From NCBI RefSeq assembly GCF_014892515.1, contig NZ_JADBGR010000106.1, positions 25,227 through 89,226 of the forward strand: DNA of 64,000 nucleotides, given 5' to 3'. The notes below the pieces were generated by a model. It was given only the letters and a program-made list of their open reading frames with translations, did not search any database and was not told the DNA's origin. Shown here piece by piece: positions 51,346 to 60,617 of the stretch. Source of the DNA: Myceligenerans pegani (lineage in GTDB: Bacteria; Actinomycetota; Actinomycetes; Actinomycetales; Cellulomonadaceae). The position numbers and the translations under genes were made by a program. How positions within the stretch are numbered: the stretch's first letter is position 1; the number at the start of each line of letters is the position of its first letter.

Positions 51346-51420
51346 GTCGTAGTCGTGACGGTGGTAGTCGTGACGGTGGTGGTCGTGACGGAAGTGGTCG
51401 TGACGGTGGTCGTCGTGGCG
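51346..51420. repeat. 15-bp tandem repeat upstream of the secreted glucanase gene
   Basis: A 15-base unit (GTCGTGACGGTGGTA and variants) is repeated about five times in the 139-base gap between the beta-glucosidase and the secreted enzyme. It lies 19 bases upstream of the start codon and is in the untranslated or promoter region, so its copy number could tune expression. Confidence 0.85.
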
Positions 51421-51466
51421 GCGCGGTCGCCGTAGGGCCCGGCGGCGGCCGTCGTCGGCCCGCGGA

Positions 51467-52654
51467 TCAGCCAGGTAGCTCGCCCGTGCGGGCGACCTTG
51501 CCGAGCCACGCGAGGCTGGGCTTGGGCGTGCGCTCGAACGTGGTGCGATCGACGGCGATCAGGCCGAACGTCGGGGCGAAGCCGCTCATCCACTCGTAGT
51601 TGTCCAGCAGTGACCAGTGCAGGTACCCCTCGACGCGGCAGCCGCCGGACATCGCCCGGGCCATGCCCTCCAGCGCGCCGGTGGTGTAGTCGATGCGCCG
51701 GTCGTCGTCGGCGGTCGCGACGCCGTTCTCGGTGACGAGCATCGGCACCCCGCCGGTGAGGCGGTGGGTGTACTCCAGCGCCTCACCGAGTGCCTGCGGG
51801 TAGTACTCCCAGCCGGTGAGGGTGCGTTCGACGTCGTCGCCGAACGGGACGGGTTCGCCGTCCGGGCCGATGATCGTGCGCAGGTAGCTCTGCACGCCCA
51901 CGAAGTCGTCGTCGCGCGCCACCTCGAGGAAGTAGTCCTCCCGGGGGTAGGCGTAGGCGTCGCGGGCGGCCTCGGCGCCCGGCGCCGCCTGGAACACCTG
52001 GTTCGCGACGGTCCAGCCCGCCCGCACGTGCCCGAGGCCGCGCAGGACCTCCACGGCGCGCCGGTGGGCGGTGGCCTGGATCTCGGAGGCCGCCTCGTCC
52101 GGGGCGGCGAGTCCGACGGCGTCCAGCGTGCTGCGCCGGCTCGCGCCGAGCATCATCGAGGTGATGTTGGGCTCGTTGATCGTCACGACGTGCCGCACGT
52201 CGTCCAGGATCGAAGTGACCGTCTCGACGTAGCGCGCGTAGGCGTCGACGGCGTCGCGCGCGAACCAGCCCCCGCGCTCGGCGAACCACCGGGGCAGCGT
52301 GAAGTGCAGCAGTGTGACCACCGGCGTCACGCCCGCCGCCAGGCACGTGTCGATCACGCGCCGGTAGTGCGCCAGCTGGGCCCGCGAGATCTCGCCCTCC
52401 GCGGGCTCGACGCGCGCCCACTCGACGGAGAAGCGGTACGCGTTGAGTCCGGCGTCCGCGAGCAGCCGGACGTCCTCCGGGTAGCGGTGATAGCTGTCGA
52501 CGGCGTCGCCGGAGCTCTCCGCGCACGGTGTCCCGGCGGCGTGCTCCTTGGCCCACCAGTCGCTGTTGACGTTGCCTCCCTCGATCTGGTGCGCGGCGGT
52601 CGAGGCGCCCCACAGGAAGCCGGGCGCGGTGGGCAGCGTGAGCTGTTCGGTCAC
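51467..52654 (-). CDS. GH1 beta-glucosidase
   Basis: A 395-residue family 1 glycosidase. The acid/base Glu is in VTINEPNITS, the nucleophile Glu in LVTENGVA, and FLWGASTAAHQIEG is the usual N-terminus. Cytoplasmic; it releases glucose from short beta-glucosides brought in by the importer. GTG at 52654, 32 bases after the second permease gene, in the same operon. Confidence 0.95.
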   Translation of the reverse strand: MTEQLTLPTAPGFLWGASTAAHQIEGGNVNSDWWAKEHAAGTPCAESSGDAVDSYHRYPEDVRLLADAGLNAYRFSVEWARVEPAEGEISRAQLAHYRRVIDTCLAAGVTPVVTLLHFTLPRWFAERGGWFARDAVDAYARYVETVTSILDDVRHVVTINEPNITSMMLGASRRSTLDAVGLAAPDEAASEIQATAHRRAVEVLRGLGHVRAGWTVANQVFQAAPGAEAARDAYAYPREDYFLEVARDDDFVGVQSYLRTIIGPDGEPVPFGDDVERTLTGWEYYPQALGEALEYTHRLTGGVPMLVTENGVATADDDRRIDYTTGALEGMARAMSGGCRVEGYLHWSLLDNYEWMSGFAPTFGLIAVDRTTFERTPKPSLAWLGKVARTGELPG

Positions 52655-52686
52655 GGGAAGAACTCCTCGGGGTGGTACGAAGGTGG

Positions 52687-53610
52687 CTACTTGAGGCCGG
52701 TGGTCGAGATGCCCTGCACGATGTGGCGCTGCAGGATCAGGAAGACGACGAGGATGGGCAGCACGATGACGGTCGCGCCCGCCACGAGCAGGCCGTACCG
52801 CACGGTGTTCTGGCCCGTCGAGTACAGCGCCAGTGCCACTGGCAGGGTGTACCGGTCGGCGGACTGCACGGCGACCAGGGGCCACAGGAAGTTGTTCCAG
52901 GAGCCGAGGAACGTGAGGATGCCGAGCGTCGCCAGCGCGGGCCGCGTCTGGGGCAGCACGATGCGGAAGAACGTGCGGAACTCGCCGGCGCCGTCCACGC
53001 GGGCGGCGTCGAGCAGCTCGTCCGGCACGTCGAGCATGAACTGCCGCATCAGGAACACCCCGAACGGCGCCGCCAGGAACGGCAGGACGAGCGCCGCGTA
53101 GGTGTTGACGAGGCCGAGATTGGCCACGAGCACGAACAGCGGGACGAACGTGACCATGCCGGGCACCATCAGCGTGCCCATGACCAGCGCGAACAGCGTG
53201 CGCCTGCCGGGGAAGTCGAGCTTGGCCAGGGCGTACCCGACCATCGCGCTGAACAGCACGGACCCGAGGGTCACGGCCACCGCGACGACCACCGAGTTGA
53301 GGAAGTACCGCGGGAAGCTCAGGGAGGCGAACAGCTCGGTGTAGTTGGACCACGTCACCTGGTCGGGGATCAGGGTGGGCGGGAACTGCCGGATCTCGCC
53401 CTCGGGCTTGACCGAGGACAGGAGCATCCACACGAGCGGCGCGATCGAGGCCGCGAGCCCGATCAGGAGCGCGACGTTGAGGACGATCGCGCGGGGGCCG
53501 GTGCGGCGCGCGGTGGCGCCGGGCGCTCGGGTGCCGCGGGCGGGGGAGCGGCCGGCGACGACGTCGCGCGCGGCGGCCCCCGGCGCGGGACGGCTGGACG
53601 TGGACGTCAT
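52687..53610 (-). CDS. carbohydrate ABC transporter permease (MalG type)
   Basis: A 307-residue permease with six membrane helices. The EAA loop DELLDAARVDGAGEFRTFFRIVLPQTRPALATL is intact and the C-terminal FLILQRHIVQGISTTGLK is typical for MalG-type subunits. The first 45 residues are a disordered cytoplasmic lead. Its ATG overlaps the stop of the upstream permease. The ATPase is not encoded here; a shared MsiK-like ATPase elsewhere is likely. Confidence 0.94.
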   Translation of the reverse strand: MTSTSSRPAPGAAARDVVAGRSPARGTRAPGATARRTGPRAIVLNVALLIGLAASIAPLVWMLLSSVKPEGEIRQFPPTLIPDQVTWSNYTELFASLSFPRYFLNSVVVAVAVTLGSVLFSAMVGYALAKLDFPGRRTLFALVMGTLMVPGMVTFVPLFVLVANLGLVNTYAALVLPFLAAPFGVFLMRQFMLDVPDELLDAARVDGAGEFRTFFRIVLPQTRPALATLGILTFLGSWNNFLWPLVAVQSADRYTLPVALALYSTGQNTVRYGLLVAGATVIVLPILVVFLILQRHIVQGISTTGLK

Positions 53611-54500
53611 CACTTCTCCGTCCTGAGCAGTCGGAACTGGAGGTAGGACAGGATCACGACGGCGAGGAACAGCAGGTAGCTCATCGCCGCGGACAGGCCG
53701 TAGTCGCCGAACCCGAACCGGTTGAAGATCTCGTACGCCACCGAGTTGGTGGCGCCCAGCGGGCCGCCCTGGGTCATCACGAACGGCTCCTCGAAGAACT
53801 GCAGGTAGCCGATGCCGGTGATGACCGCGCAGAACAGCAGGGTCGGCCGCAGCAGCGGGACCGTGACGGACCAGAACTGCCGCACCGCGCCGGCGCCGTC
53901 GATGGCGGACGCCTCGTACATGTCGCGGGGGATGCCCTGCAGACCCGCGAGCAGGATCACCATCGAGTAGCCGACGTTGCGCCAGGTGGCCATCACGATG
54001 AGGGACGGCATGGCCCAGACCTCGTCGGTGAGCCAGCGCGGCCCGTCGATCCCGATCACGCCGAGCGCGGAGTTCACGAGCCCGAAGTCGGGCTGCAGCA
54101 GGAACCGCCACACCACGGCCACCGCGACGATCGACGTCACCACGGGGGCGTAGAAGCCCACGCGGAACACCGACCGGAACCACACCAGACCCGAGTTCAG
54201 CAGCACCGCCAGCAGCAGCGCGATCGCGAGCGTCAGCGGCATGGCGACGCCCACGAAGTACAGGGTGTTGCCGGCGGCCTGCTGGAACTTCGGGTCGGCC
54301 AGAGCCGTCACGAAGTTGTCGAACCCCACGAAGTTCACGGCCCACGGCGTGCGCAGGTCGGCCCCGCGCATGTCCGTGAACGCCATGTACAGCGAGGACG
54401 TGACCGGGACCAGCAGGAACACCGCGAACAGCGCGGTGAACGGCAGTGCGAGACCCCAGGCGGCGATCCCGGTGCGGCGGCGTCGTGCGGAGACGGTCAC
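53610..54500 (-). CDS. carbohydrate ABC transporter permease (MalF type)
   Basis: A 296-residue permease with six helices and the EAA loop RDMYEASAIDGAGAVRQFWSVTVPLLRPTLLF. GTG start overlapping the stop of the binding-protein gene (GTGA). Partner of the MalG-type subunit that follows. Confidence 0.94.
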   Translation of the reverse strand: MTVSARRRRTGIAAWGLALPFTALFAVFLLVPVTSSLYMAFTDMRGADLRTPWAVNFVGFDNFVTALADPKFQQAAGNTLYFVGVAMPLTLAIALLLAVLLNSGLVWFRSVFRVGFYAPVVTSIVAVAVVWRFLLQPDFGLVNSALGVIGIDGPRWLTDEVWAMPSLIVMATWRNVGYSMVILLAGLQGIPRDMYEASAIDGAGAVRQFWSVTVPLLRPTLLFCAVITGIGYLQFFEEPFVMTQGGPLGATNSVAYEIFNRFGFGDYGLSAAMSYLLFLAVVILSYLQFRLLRTEK

Positions 54501-55780
54501 GGCCGGTCCAGGCCCGTCCCGATCGAGGTGGCGGCCTCCTGCATCCGTGCGGCGGCGTCCTCCGGGCTCAGGTCGCCGGCGACGACCTGCTCGATGAGGA
54601 GGTCGATCTCGTGCTCGATCTCGGCCCAGGTCGGGATCGCCGGGGTGGAGCGTGCGGTCTCCAGGACGCCGTCGTACACGGCTACCGCGTCGTCGTCGGC
54701 CAGGGCCGGGTCGTCCCAGGCGGCCTGGACGGCCGGCAGGTCGCTGGAGATCTCGAACCAGTCGACCTGGGTGGCCGGGTCGGTCGCGAACCGGACGAAC
54801 TTCCACGCGGCGTCGGGGTTGGCGGCGTCGGCGAGGACGGCGAGGTTGGAGCCGCCGATGAACGACGCCGTCTCCACGTCCTGCGGCAGCGGCACGACGC
54901 CGAACGACTCCTCGAAGTCGTCGCCCGCCGTGGTCAGCAGGTTCGCCCGCTCCCAGGGGCCGGACACGAACGAGCCGAGCCTGCCGTCGATGAAGTTCTG
55001 CACCTTCTCGTCCTCGACGAGCACCGGCGGGGCGAGTCCGTCGCGCATGAACGACGAGTAGTACTCCAGCGCCTCGACCTGGGCGTCGTTGTCCAGGGTG
55101 AACTCTCCGGCGTCGTCCATGATCTCGCCGCCCGCCTGCCAGTAGAACGGCAGGTACATGAGCGCCGTGGAGTTGCCGCGCGTCTGCAGCGCGATGCCGT
55201 GGTCGGCCCCGGCGTCCTGCAGGCCCGCGGCGAACGCCGTCAGGTCCTCCCAGGTCTCCGGCGCCTCGACGCCGGCCTCCTCGGCGAGGTCGGTGCGGTA
55301 GTACAGGACACGCGACTCGACGTACCAGGGCACGCCGTACGACGTGCCGTCCACCACCGTGGTGTCCCAGGCGCCCGGGAAGAACGCCGCGGGGTCGATC
55401 TCCTCGGGCGTGGGGGCGAGACCGCCGAGCCCCACGAAGCCGCTCATGAGCGTGGTGCCCACCTGCATCACGTCGGGCACCTCGCCGGTCGCGATGGCCG
55501 TGTTGATCTTCTCGGTGGACGACTCCCACGGCACGGGCGTGACGTTCACCGTGGCGTCGGGGTTGTCCGCCTCGAACCGCTCGGCGAGTTCGGGCAGCAG
55601 CTCACCCTCGGTGCCCATCGCCCACACCTCGATGGTGCCGGTGGCGGGTCCCTCCGTGAGCTCGCTGGAGCCTTCGGCCGCGGTGCCGGTCCCGTCGCCG
55701 CGCCCGCACCCGGCGAGGGCGAGGGCCAGCGTGAGGGTCGACGCTGTCGCCGCTGCGACGAGGCGAGGTGTCCTGTTCAC
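54497..55780 (-). CDS. sugar-binding lipoprotein
   Basis: A 427-residue extracellular binding protein of the CUT1 importer type. Lipobox LALALAGC near residue 20, then the usual EVWAMGTEGELLPELAERFEADNP opening and YVESRVLYYRTDLAEEAGVEAPETWEDL. First gene of the operon; AAAGGAG precedes the GTG at 55780. Upstream frame extension into the 12-bp repeats is rejected because it would lack a signal peptide start. Confidence 0.94.
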   Translation of the reverse strand: MNRTPRLVAAATASTLTLALALAGCGRGDGTGTAAEGSSELTEGPATGTIEVWAMGTEGELLPELAERFEADNPDATVNVTPVPWESSTEKINTAIATGEVPDVMQVGTTLMSGFVGLGGLAPTPEEIDPAAFFPGAWDTTVVDGTSYGVPWYVESRVLYYRTDLAEEAGVEAPETWEDLTAFAAGLQDAGADHGIALQTRGNSTALMYLPFYWQAGGEIMDDAGEFTLDNDAQVEALEYYSSFMRDGLAPPVLVEDEKVQNFIDGRLGSFVSGPWERANLLTTAGDDFEESFGVVPLPQDVETASFIGGSNLAVLADAANPDAAWKFVRFATDPATQVDWFEISSDLPAVQAAWDDPALADDDAVAVYDGVLETARSTPAIPTWAEIEHEIDLLIEQVVAGDLSPEDAAARMQEAATSIGTGLDRP

Positions 55781-55794
55781 GATCACTCCTTTGT

Positions 55795-55854
55795 TGATCC
55801 GCGTCTTGATCCGCACCGTGATCCGCACTGCGATCCCGCACTGTGATCCGCGCC
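55795..55854. repeat. 12-bp direct repeats in the leader of the sugar operon
   Basis: TGATCCGC-type units begin at 55795, 55807, 55819, about 55831 and 55844, with spacing of 12-13 bases. They sit just upstream of the AAAGGAG ribosome site of the binding-protein gene. Confidence 0.8.
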
Positions 55855-55866
55855 GACCGGCGCCTC

Positions 55867-55876
55867 CGAAATTTCG
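55867..55876. promoter_or_regulatory. candidate LacI operator
   Basis: CGAAATTTCG is a perfect 10-bp palindrome of the type bound by LacI-family regulators, 87 bases upstream of the binding-protein start and in the gap to the divergent LacI gene. Confidence 0.5.
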
Positions 55877-56063
55877 ACGGCGCATCTCGGAAAGACGCCG
55901 GGAGACTAGACGCGTCGCGGGGGTGTGTCAACGGGTGCGCGGCGCGAGTGTCGGATCGTCTGCGAAACGTCAGGCTTGCTGCAGCGGACGCGTTCCGCCG
56001 GGTGCGGCATCGGCTACGATCCTGATTTCGGAAACGCATCTCGCCGACGTCGCCGGAGGACCC

Positions 56064-57071
56064 ATGGCAGCCGACCCGCCCCGCACCCCGCTCGCCGTCG
56101 TCGCGGCCGAGGCGGGCGTCTCGGTACCCACCGTCTCCAAGGTCCTGAACACCCGGCCCGACGTCGCAGGCGCCACCCGCGCGCGCGTCAAGGAGGTGCT
56201 GGAGCGGCACGGCTACGCGGTCCGTCCGCCGTCGGCCAGGCCCACCGGGATGATCGACGTGCGCATCGTGGACTTCGAGGGCACCTGGTCGGAGGCCGTC
56301 GTGCGGGGCGCCGTCGCCGGCGCGCGGCGGCTCGGCCTCGACGTCGTCCTCGCCGTCGAACCCGACCCCGACGACTGCAGCGCCTGGGTGCGGCACGCCC
56401 TGGAGCGCGGCACCGACGGCCTGGTCAGCGTCGTCGCGGTGCCCGACGCCGGCGCCCGGCGCGCGCTGGAGGACACCGGCACGCCGCTCGTCGTCGTCGA
56501 CCCGCGGCAGCCGCCGCCCGAGGGGATGCTCAGCGTCGGCGCCACCAACTTCCAGGGCGGGCTGGAGGCCACCGCGCACCTGCTCTCCCTCGGCCATCGC
56601 CGCATCGCCACGATCACCGGCGTGCTGGAGCAGGACAACGCCATCGCCCGGCTCGCGGGCTACCGCGCCGCCCTGATCCGGGCGGACGTGCCCACGGACG
56701 ACGAGCTCGTGTACGTGGGCGCGTACGGCGTCACGTCCGGGTACGAGGGTGCCCAGCGGCTCCTCGACCTGGACGACCCGCCCACCGCGATCTTCGCCAG
56801 CAGCGACGACACCGCGCTCGGCGCCCTGCGCGCCCTGCGCGAGGCGGGCCTTGTCGTACCCCGCGACGTCTCGCTCGTAGGCTTCGACGACCTGCCCATC
56901 GCGCCGTGGATCGACCCCCCGCTCACCACGGTGCGCCAGCCCCTGGCCGAGATGGGCGCCACCGCCGTCGACCTCCTGCACCGGGCCCGCACCGCCAGCG
57001 GGCACACCCTGCGCACCGAGCTCGCCACCAGCCTCGTGGTGCGGTCCTCGTGCGCGCCGCCGGCGCGGTAG
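56064..57071 (+). CDS. LacI-family regulator
   Basis: A 335-residue repressor. N-terminal helix-turn-helix TPLAVVAAEAGVSVPTVSKVLNTRPDVAGATRARVKEVLERHGY, then the sugar-binding core (GHRRIATITGV, AIFASSDDTALGALRALREAGLVVPRDVSLVGFDDLP). GGAGGA precedes the ATG. Divergent from the sugar-uptake operon and most probably its repressor, relieved by a beta-glucoside. Confidence 0.95.
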   Translation: MAADPPRTPLAVVAAEAGVSVPTVSKVLNTRPDVAGATRARVKEVLERHGYAVRPPSARPTGMIDVRIVDFEGTWSEAVVRGAVAGARRLGLDVVLAVEPDPDDCSAWVRHALERGTDGLVSVVAVPDAGARRALEDTGTPLVVVDPRQPPPEGMLSVGATNFQGGLEATAHLLSLGHRRIATITGVLEQDNAIARLAGYRAALIRADVPTDDELVYVGAYGVTSGYEGAQRLLDLDDPPTAIFASSDDTALGALRALREAGLVVPRDVSLVGFDDLPIAPWIDPPLTTVRQPLAEMGATAVDLLHRARTASGHTLRTELATSLVVRSSCAPPAR

Positions 57072-57095
57072 GCGGGGCGGCGGCGCGGTAGGTGC

Positions 57096-57123
57096 CCCGC
57101 CGGCCGGACAGGCGGCCGGCGGG
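57096..57123. terminator. hairpin between lacI-type gene and pirin fusion gene
   Basis: CCCGCCGGCCG and CGGCCGGCGGG form a perfect 11-bp stem with a 6-base loop, between the convergent ends of the LacI gene and the pirin gene. Likely bidirectional terminator. Confidence 0.75.
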
Positions 57124-57126
57124 CGA

Positions 57127-58554
57127 TCAGTCCCGATCCGGTGCGCCGAGCTCGGATCTCAGCCACCGCAGGAGTTCGGGCGTCACCGGGTCGGCGGCGT
57201 CGGAGAACTCGGGGTGGCGCTCGATGAATCTGGCGATGTAGGGGCAGACGGGCACGATCCGCCTCCCGGCCGCGCGCGTGTCGGTGAGCGCCTGCTCGGC
57301 GAGCCGCGACGCGAGGCCACGGCCGGACACGTCCTTGCTCACCTCGGTGTGGTGGAAGATCCGCTCGCCGCCGCGGTCACGGAAGGCGGTGAGGCCGACG
57401 CGGACGCCGTCGAGCACGATCTCGTAGAGCCGCTCGGCGTCCACCCGCCGCACCACCGGGTCGCCCACTGCCGGGTCCGCTGTCTCGCTCGTGTCGCGTG
57501 CTGTGTCGTCCGTGGTGTTGCCCGTGGTGTTCGCTGCATCGCCCGCTGTGGTGCCCGCCGGCTCCTCCGCGGCCCGGTCGGTGCGGCGCGGCGGGTTGCG
57601 GCGCGGGGTGATGACGACGTCCGGCACCGGCGGGGCGGGAAGGCGGCTTCCGTCGTACCCCTCGACGGTGCCGAAGCGGTCGGAGGCGTTCTCCCAGTCC
57701 TCGCGGGCGCGCAGGATCTCCTCGTGGTCGCGGACCACGAAGTTCCACCACATGACGATCTCCTCCTCGAACGGCGGGCCGCCCAGCAGGACGGCGCGCG
57801 CCGGGCCGTCCGAACGGTTCGCCAGTGTCAGGGTGCCGGCGCCCGGCGCCAGGTAGCCGAGCTCCGCCGGCGGGACCGCGGTGCCGTCCAGGCTCACGTC
57901 CCCGGCGTCGACGAGCAGACCGTGCTCGAAGACGGGATCCACGGACAGCGTCACGGTGGCGTGCGGCTCGAGGTCGATCTGCGCGCCCAGCAGCGGCGTG
58001 AACGTCCGCACCGGAGAGGTCTCGCCGCCCAGCGAGCCGAGGAAGACCCGCAGCTCGGCGCCGTCGATCCGTACCGGCTCCGGCACGTGGTGCTGGAAGT
58101 CGCGCCCGGCGTCCCGGTCCGCGTCGGGCAGCGCGACCCACAGCTGGACGCCGTGGAGAATCCTGGTGTCCGGGGTGGACACCTCGGAGTGGGCGATGCC
58201 GTGGCCGCCGGTCATGAGGTTGAGCTCACCGGCCCGGACGATCGAGTGCGTGCCGAGGCTGTCGCGGTGCTCGATCGTGCCGCTGAAGAGCCAGCTCACC
58301 GTCTGCAGGCCCGTGTGCGGATGCGGCGGCAGGTCCATGCCGCTGGTCGCCGGGACCTCGACCGGGCCGTAGTGGTCGGCGAAGCACCAGGCCCCGATCA
58401 GCGTCCGGGCACGCTGCGGGATGGTGCGCCGCACCCGCATGGCGCGCGGCCCGCCCAGCGGCACGTCGCGCGCCGAGAGCACCTCGACCCCGGCCGTGTG
58501 CCCGGCCTGGGCTCCGCACCGGATCGCCTCGGAGGTCACTTCCACGTTGCTCAC
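57127..58554 (-). CDS. pirin fused to a GNAT-type (GCN5-like) acetyltransferase
   Basis: A 475-residue fusion. Residues 1 to about 300 form a pirin bicupin; the metal ligands are in PHPHTGLQTVSW and GHGIAHSE. A Thr/Asp-rich linker (about residues 335-365) joins it to a C-terminal 95-residue YjdJ/GCN5-like N-acetyltransferase (IVLDGVRVGLTAFRDRGGERIFHHTEVSKDVSGRGLASRLAEQALTDTRAAGRRIVPVCPYIARFIERHPEF). Each half is complete. The fusion suggests that both act on one process, e.g. redox or quercetinase-like chemistry, but this is open. GTG at 58554 begins the pirin fold. Confidence 0.85.
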   Translation of the reverse strand: MSNVEVTSEAIRCGAQAGHTAGVEVLSARDVPLGGPRAMRVRRTIPQRARTLIGAWCFADHYGPVEVPATSGMDLPPHPHTGLQTVSWLFSGTIEHRDSLGTHSIVRAGELNLMTGGHGIAHSEVSTPDTRILHGVQLWVALPDADRDAGRDFQHHVPEPVRIDGAELRVFLGSLGGETSPVRTFTPLLGAQIDLEPHATVTLSVDPVFEHGLLVDAGDVSLDGTAVPPAELGYLAPGAGTLTLANRSDGPARAVLLGGPPFEEEIVMWWNFVVRDHEEILRAREDWENASDRFGTVEGYDGSRLPAPPVPDVVITPRRNPPRRTDRAAEEPAGTTAGDAANTTGNTTDDTARDTSETADPAVGDPVVRRVDAERLYEIVLDGVRVGLTAFRDRGGERIFHHTEVSKDVSGRGLASRLAEQALTDTRAAGRRIVPVCPYIARFIERHPEFSDAADPVTPELLRWLRSELGAPDRD

Positions 58555-58710
58555 CTTGAACCACTCCCAACTCGGCTGAAACTCGCTTGTCGCTGTACAC
58601 GCTGTCGGCCGAACCACGCTGTCGTCGAATTCCCTGGTGGACGCGGGCCCCTTCACGTCACCCTGGCCCGTTCCACCGCTCTCGTCCACTGCTCCCGTCC
58701 GCTGTCGCGT

Positions 58711-59388
58711 CTACCGGTTCAGCGCCGCTCCCTGGGCCAGGAGCCGGAGCTCGCCGGCCTCGACGTTGGCGCCGAACGACGGGTTGCCGGGCTCCAGCCG
58801 GACGCCGGCGGCGAGGGGTCCGATGGGCACGGGGTCGAAGCCCAGGTCATCGACGAGCGCCGCGACCTCGGCGACGTCCGCCTCGTCGTCGCCGGCGACG
58901 GCGATCGCCTTGCGGCCCGGCGTGCCGGCCGGGCGAGCCCCGTCCTCGAGGTCGTGGTAGCCCATGTGGTTGAAGGCCTTGACCACGCGCGCGCCGTCGA
59001 GGAAGTCCCGGACCTGTTCGCTCGAGGAGACGTCCGGCTCGAGGATGCGCTCGCGCGGACCGTCGACCTCCCACCAGTGGTTCATGGCGTCGACGACGAG
59101 CTTGCCGCGCAGGTCCTCGGCGGGCAGCGCCCGGTACCGGCCGAGCGGCAGGGCGAGGATCACGACGTCGGCGCCCCGGGCGGCGTCGTCGGCCCGTACC
59201 GGTGTGGCGCCGGGTGTCAGGACCTCGATGGTGAGGGCGATCTTCGCCGGGTCGCCCGAGCCCGCGACGAGGACCCGGTGGCCGGCGGCCAGGGCGAGCC
59301 GGGCGAGCACGGTGCCGACCTTGCCGGCGCCGAGGATGCCGATCGTGCGTGCGTCCCGACGCCCGCTCGTGGTGTCCGTGCCGGTCAT
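58711..59388 (-). CDS. NADPH-dependent F420 reductase-like protein
   Basis: A 225-residue NADP oxidoreductase. [30 protein letters not shown] binds the cofactor, and [28 protein letters not shown] and [12 protein letters not shown] are typical of the F420-dependent NADP reductase-like family. ATG overlaps the stop of the LLM gene upstream (ATGA), so the two may form a cofactor-regenerating pair. Confidence 0.88.
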   Translation of the reverse strand: MTGTDTTSGRRDARTIGILGAGKVGTVLARLALAAGHRVLVAGSGDPAKIALTIEVLTPGATPVRADDAARGADVVILALPLGRYRALPAEDLRGKLVVDAMNHWWEVDGPRERILEPDVSSSEQVRDFLDGARVVKAFNHMGYHDLEDGARPAGTPGRKAIAVAGDDEADVAEVAALVDDLGFDPVPIGPLAAGVRLEPGNPSFGANVEAGELRLLAQGAALNR

Positions 59389-60467
59389 CGCGCCACCTCC
59401 AGGGTCTCGGACTGCCGCTCGGGCTGCTCGGCGAGCAGTTCGCGGACCCGGGGGATGACCTCGGTGCCGTACAGCTCGACGGCGCGCAGGCGTGCGCTGG
59501 CGGAGCCGGCACCGGCCGCGGAGTAGATGAGGTCGAAGCGGCCGACGTCGAGCACCCGGATGGATCGGGCGATCCTGCGGGCGACGGTTTCGGGCGAGCC
59601 GACGTAGAGCGAGCCGTGCTCGACGTCGGCCTCGAACTCCTCGCGGCGCACGGGTGGCCAGCCGCGCAGGGCTCCGATCCGGTCGCGCATCTCCTTGTAG
59701 CCGGGCCAGAAAAGCCGCTTGGCGTCGTCGTCGGTCTCGGCGACGAAGCCGGGGGAGTGCATCCCGACCGGGTGGGCCGTGGTGCCGAGCTGTTCGGTGG
59801 CGCGCCGGTACAGGCCGACGTAGGGGGCGAACCGGTCGGGAGCGCCGCCGATGATCGCGAGCATGAGGCGGAACCCGTACTGCGCGGTGCGGATGACGGA
59901 CTGCGGCGAGCCTCCGACGCCGACCCAGGTGGTCAGGCGGCCGGAGTCGGTCTTGGGGAAGACGTCGGCCTCGTGCAGGGGCGCGCGGGTGGTGCCCTCC
60001 CAGGTGACGGGCCTCTCGTCGAGGAGCTTGTGGAACAGGTCGATCTTTTCCTCGAAGAGGACCTCGTAGTCCTCCAGGTCGTAGCCGAACAGCGGGAAGG
60101 ACTCGGTGAACGACCCGCGGCCCAGGATCACCTCGGCGCGCCCGTTCGAGAGGGCGTCGACCGTGGCGAAGCGCTGGAAGACGCGCACGGGGTCGTCCGA
60201 GCTGAGGACGGTCACGCCGGACGCGAGGCGGATGCGCTCGGTCCTGGTCGCGATGCCCGCCAGCACGGTCTCGGGCGTGGAGATCGAGAACTCCGGGCGG
60301 TGGTGCTCGCCGAGGGCGACGACGTCGATGCCGATCTGGTCGGCGAGGACCGCCTCGTCGACGACGGCGCGGATCGCCTGGGCGTGGGAGACAACGTTGC
60401 CCTGGTCGTCGCGGGGCAGGTCGCCGAAGCTGTCGATGCCGAACTGGACGGCGGTGTTGCCGGTCAT
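59385..60467 (-). CDS. LLM-class flavin-dependent oxidoreductase
   Basis: A 360-residue luciferase-like enzyme. [67 protein letters not shown] is the classical core. Probably uses reduced flavin or F420 supplied by the neighbour gene. ATG at 60467 after GAGGAGAGACC; a longer frame upstream is unlikely. Divergent from the MarR gene. Confidence 0.92.
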   Translation of the reverse strand: MTGNTAVQFGIDSFGDLPRDDQGNVVSHAQAIRAVVDEAVLADQIGIDVVALGEHHRPEFSISTPETVLAGIATRTERIRLASGVTVLSSDDPVRVFQRFATVDALSNGRAEVILGRGSFTESFPLFGYDLEDYEVLFEEKIDLFHKLLDERPVTWEGTTRAPLHEADVFPKTDSGRLTTWVGVGGSPQSVIRTAQYGFRLMLAIIGGAPDRFAPYVGLYRRATEQLGTTAHPVGMHSPGFVAETDDDAKRLFWPGYKEMRDRIGALRGWPPVRREEFEADVEHGSLYVGSPETVARRIARSIRVLDVGRFDLIYSAAGAGSASARLRAVELYGTEVIPRVRELLAEQPERQSETLEVAR

Positions 60468-60561
60468 GGTCTCTCCTCGGGGGATCCTGGTCTCGGCGGT
60501 GTCGGTGCGTTGCGGTCGGGCCGTGGTGGTGGGACGACTTCCGGCCACCTCCGGGATCGGG

Positions 60562-60601
60562 TTGACGTGTCAATCCTGTAACGTAGGAGTTGACGCGTCA
60601 A
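60562..60601. promoter_or_regulatory. paired MarR operator palindromes
   Basis: TTGACGTGTCAA (60562-60573) and the perfect palindrome TTGACGCGTCAA (60590-60601) lie 28 bases apart in the gap between the LLM gene and the MarR gene. Confidence 0.75.
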
Positions 60602-60617
60602 TTCCCGGGGGTGTGCC

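Noticed and set aside
51339-51593. Minus-strand frame with a poly-Thr/Val tail
   Set aside because: It is the translation of the 15-bp tandem repeat and overlaps the end of the beta-glucosidase in another frame.
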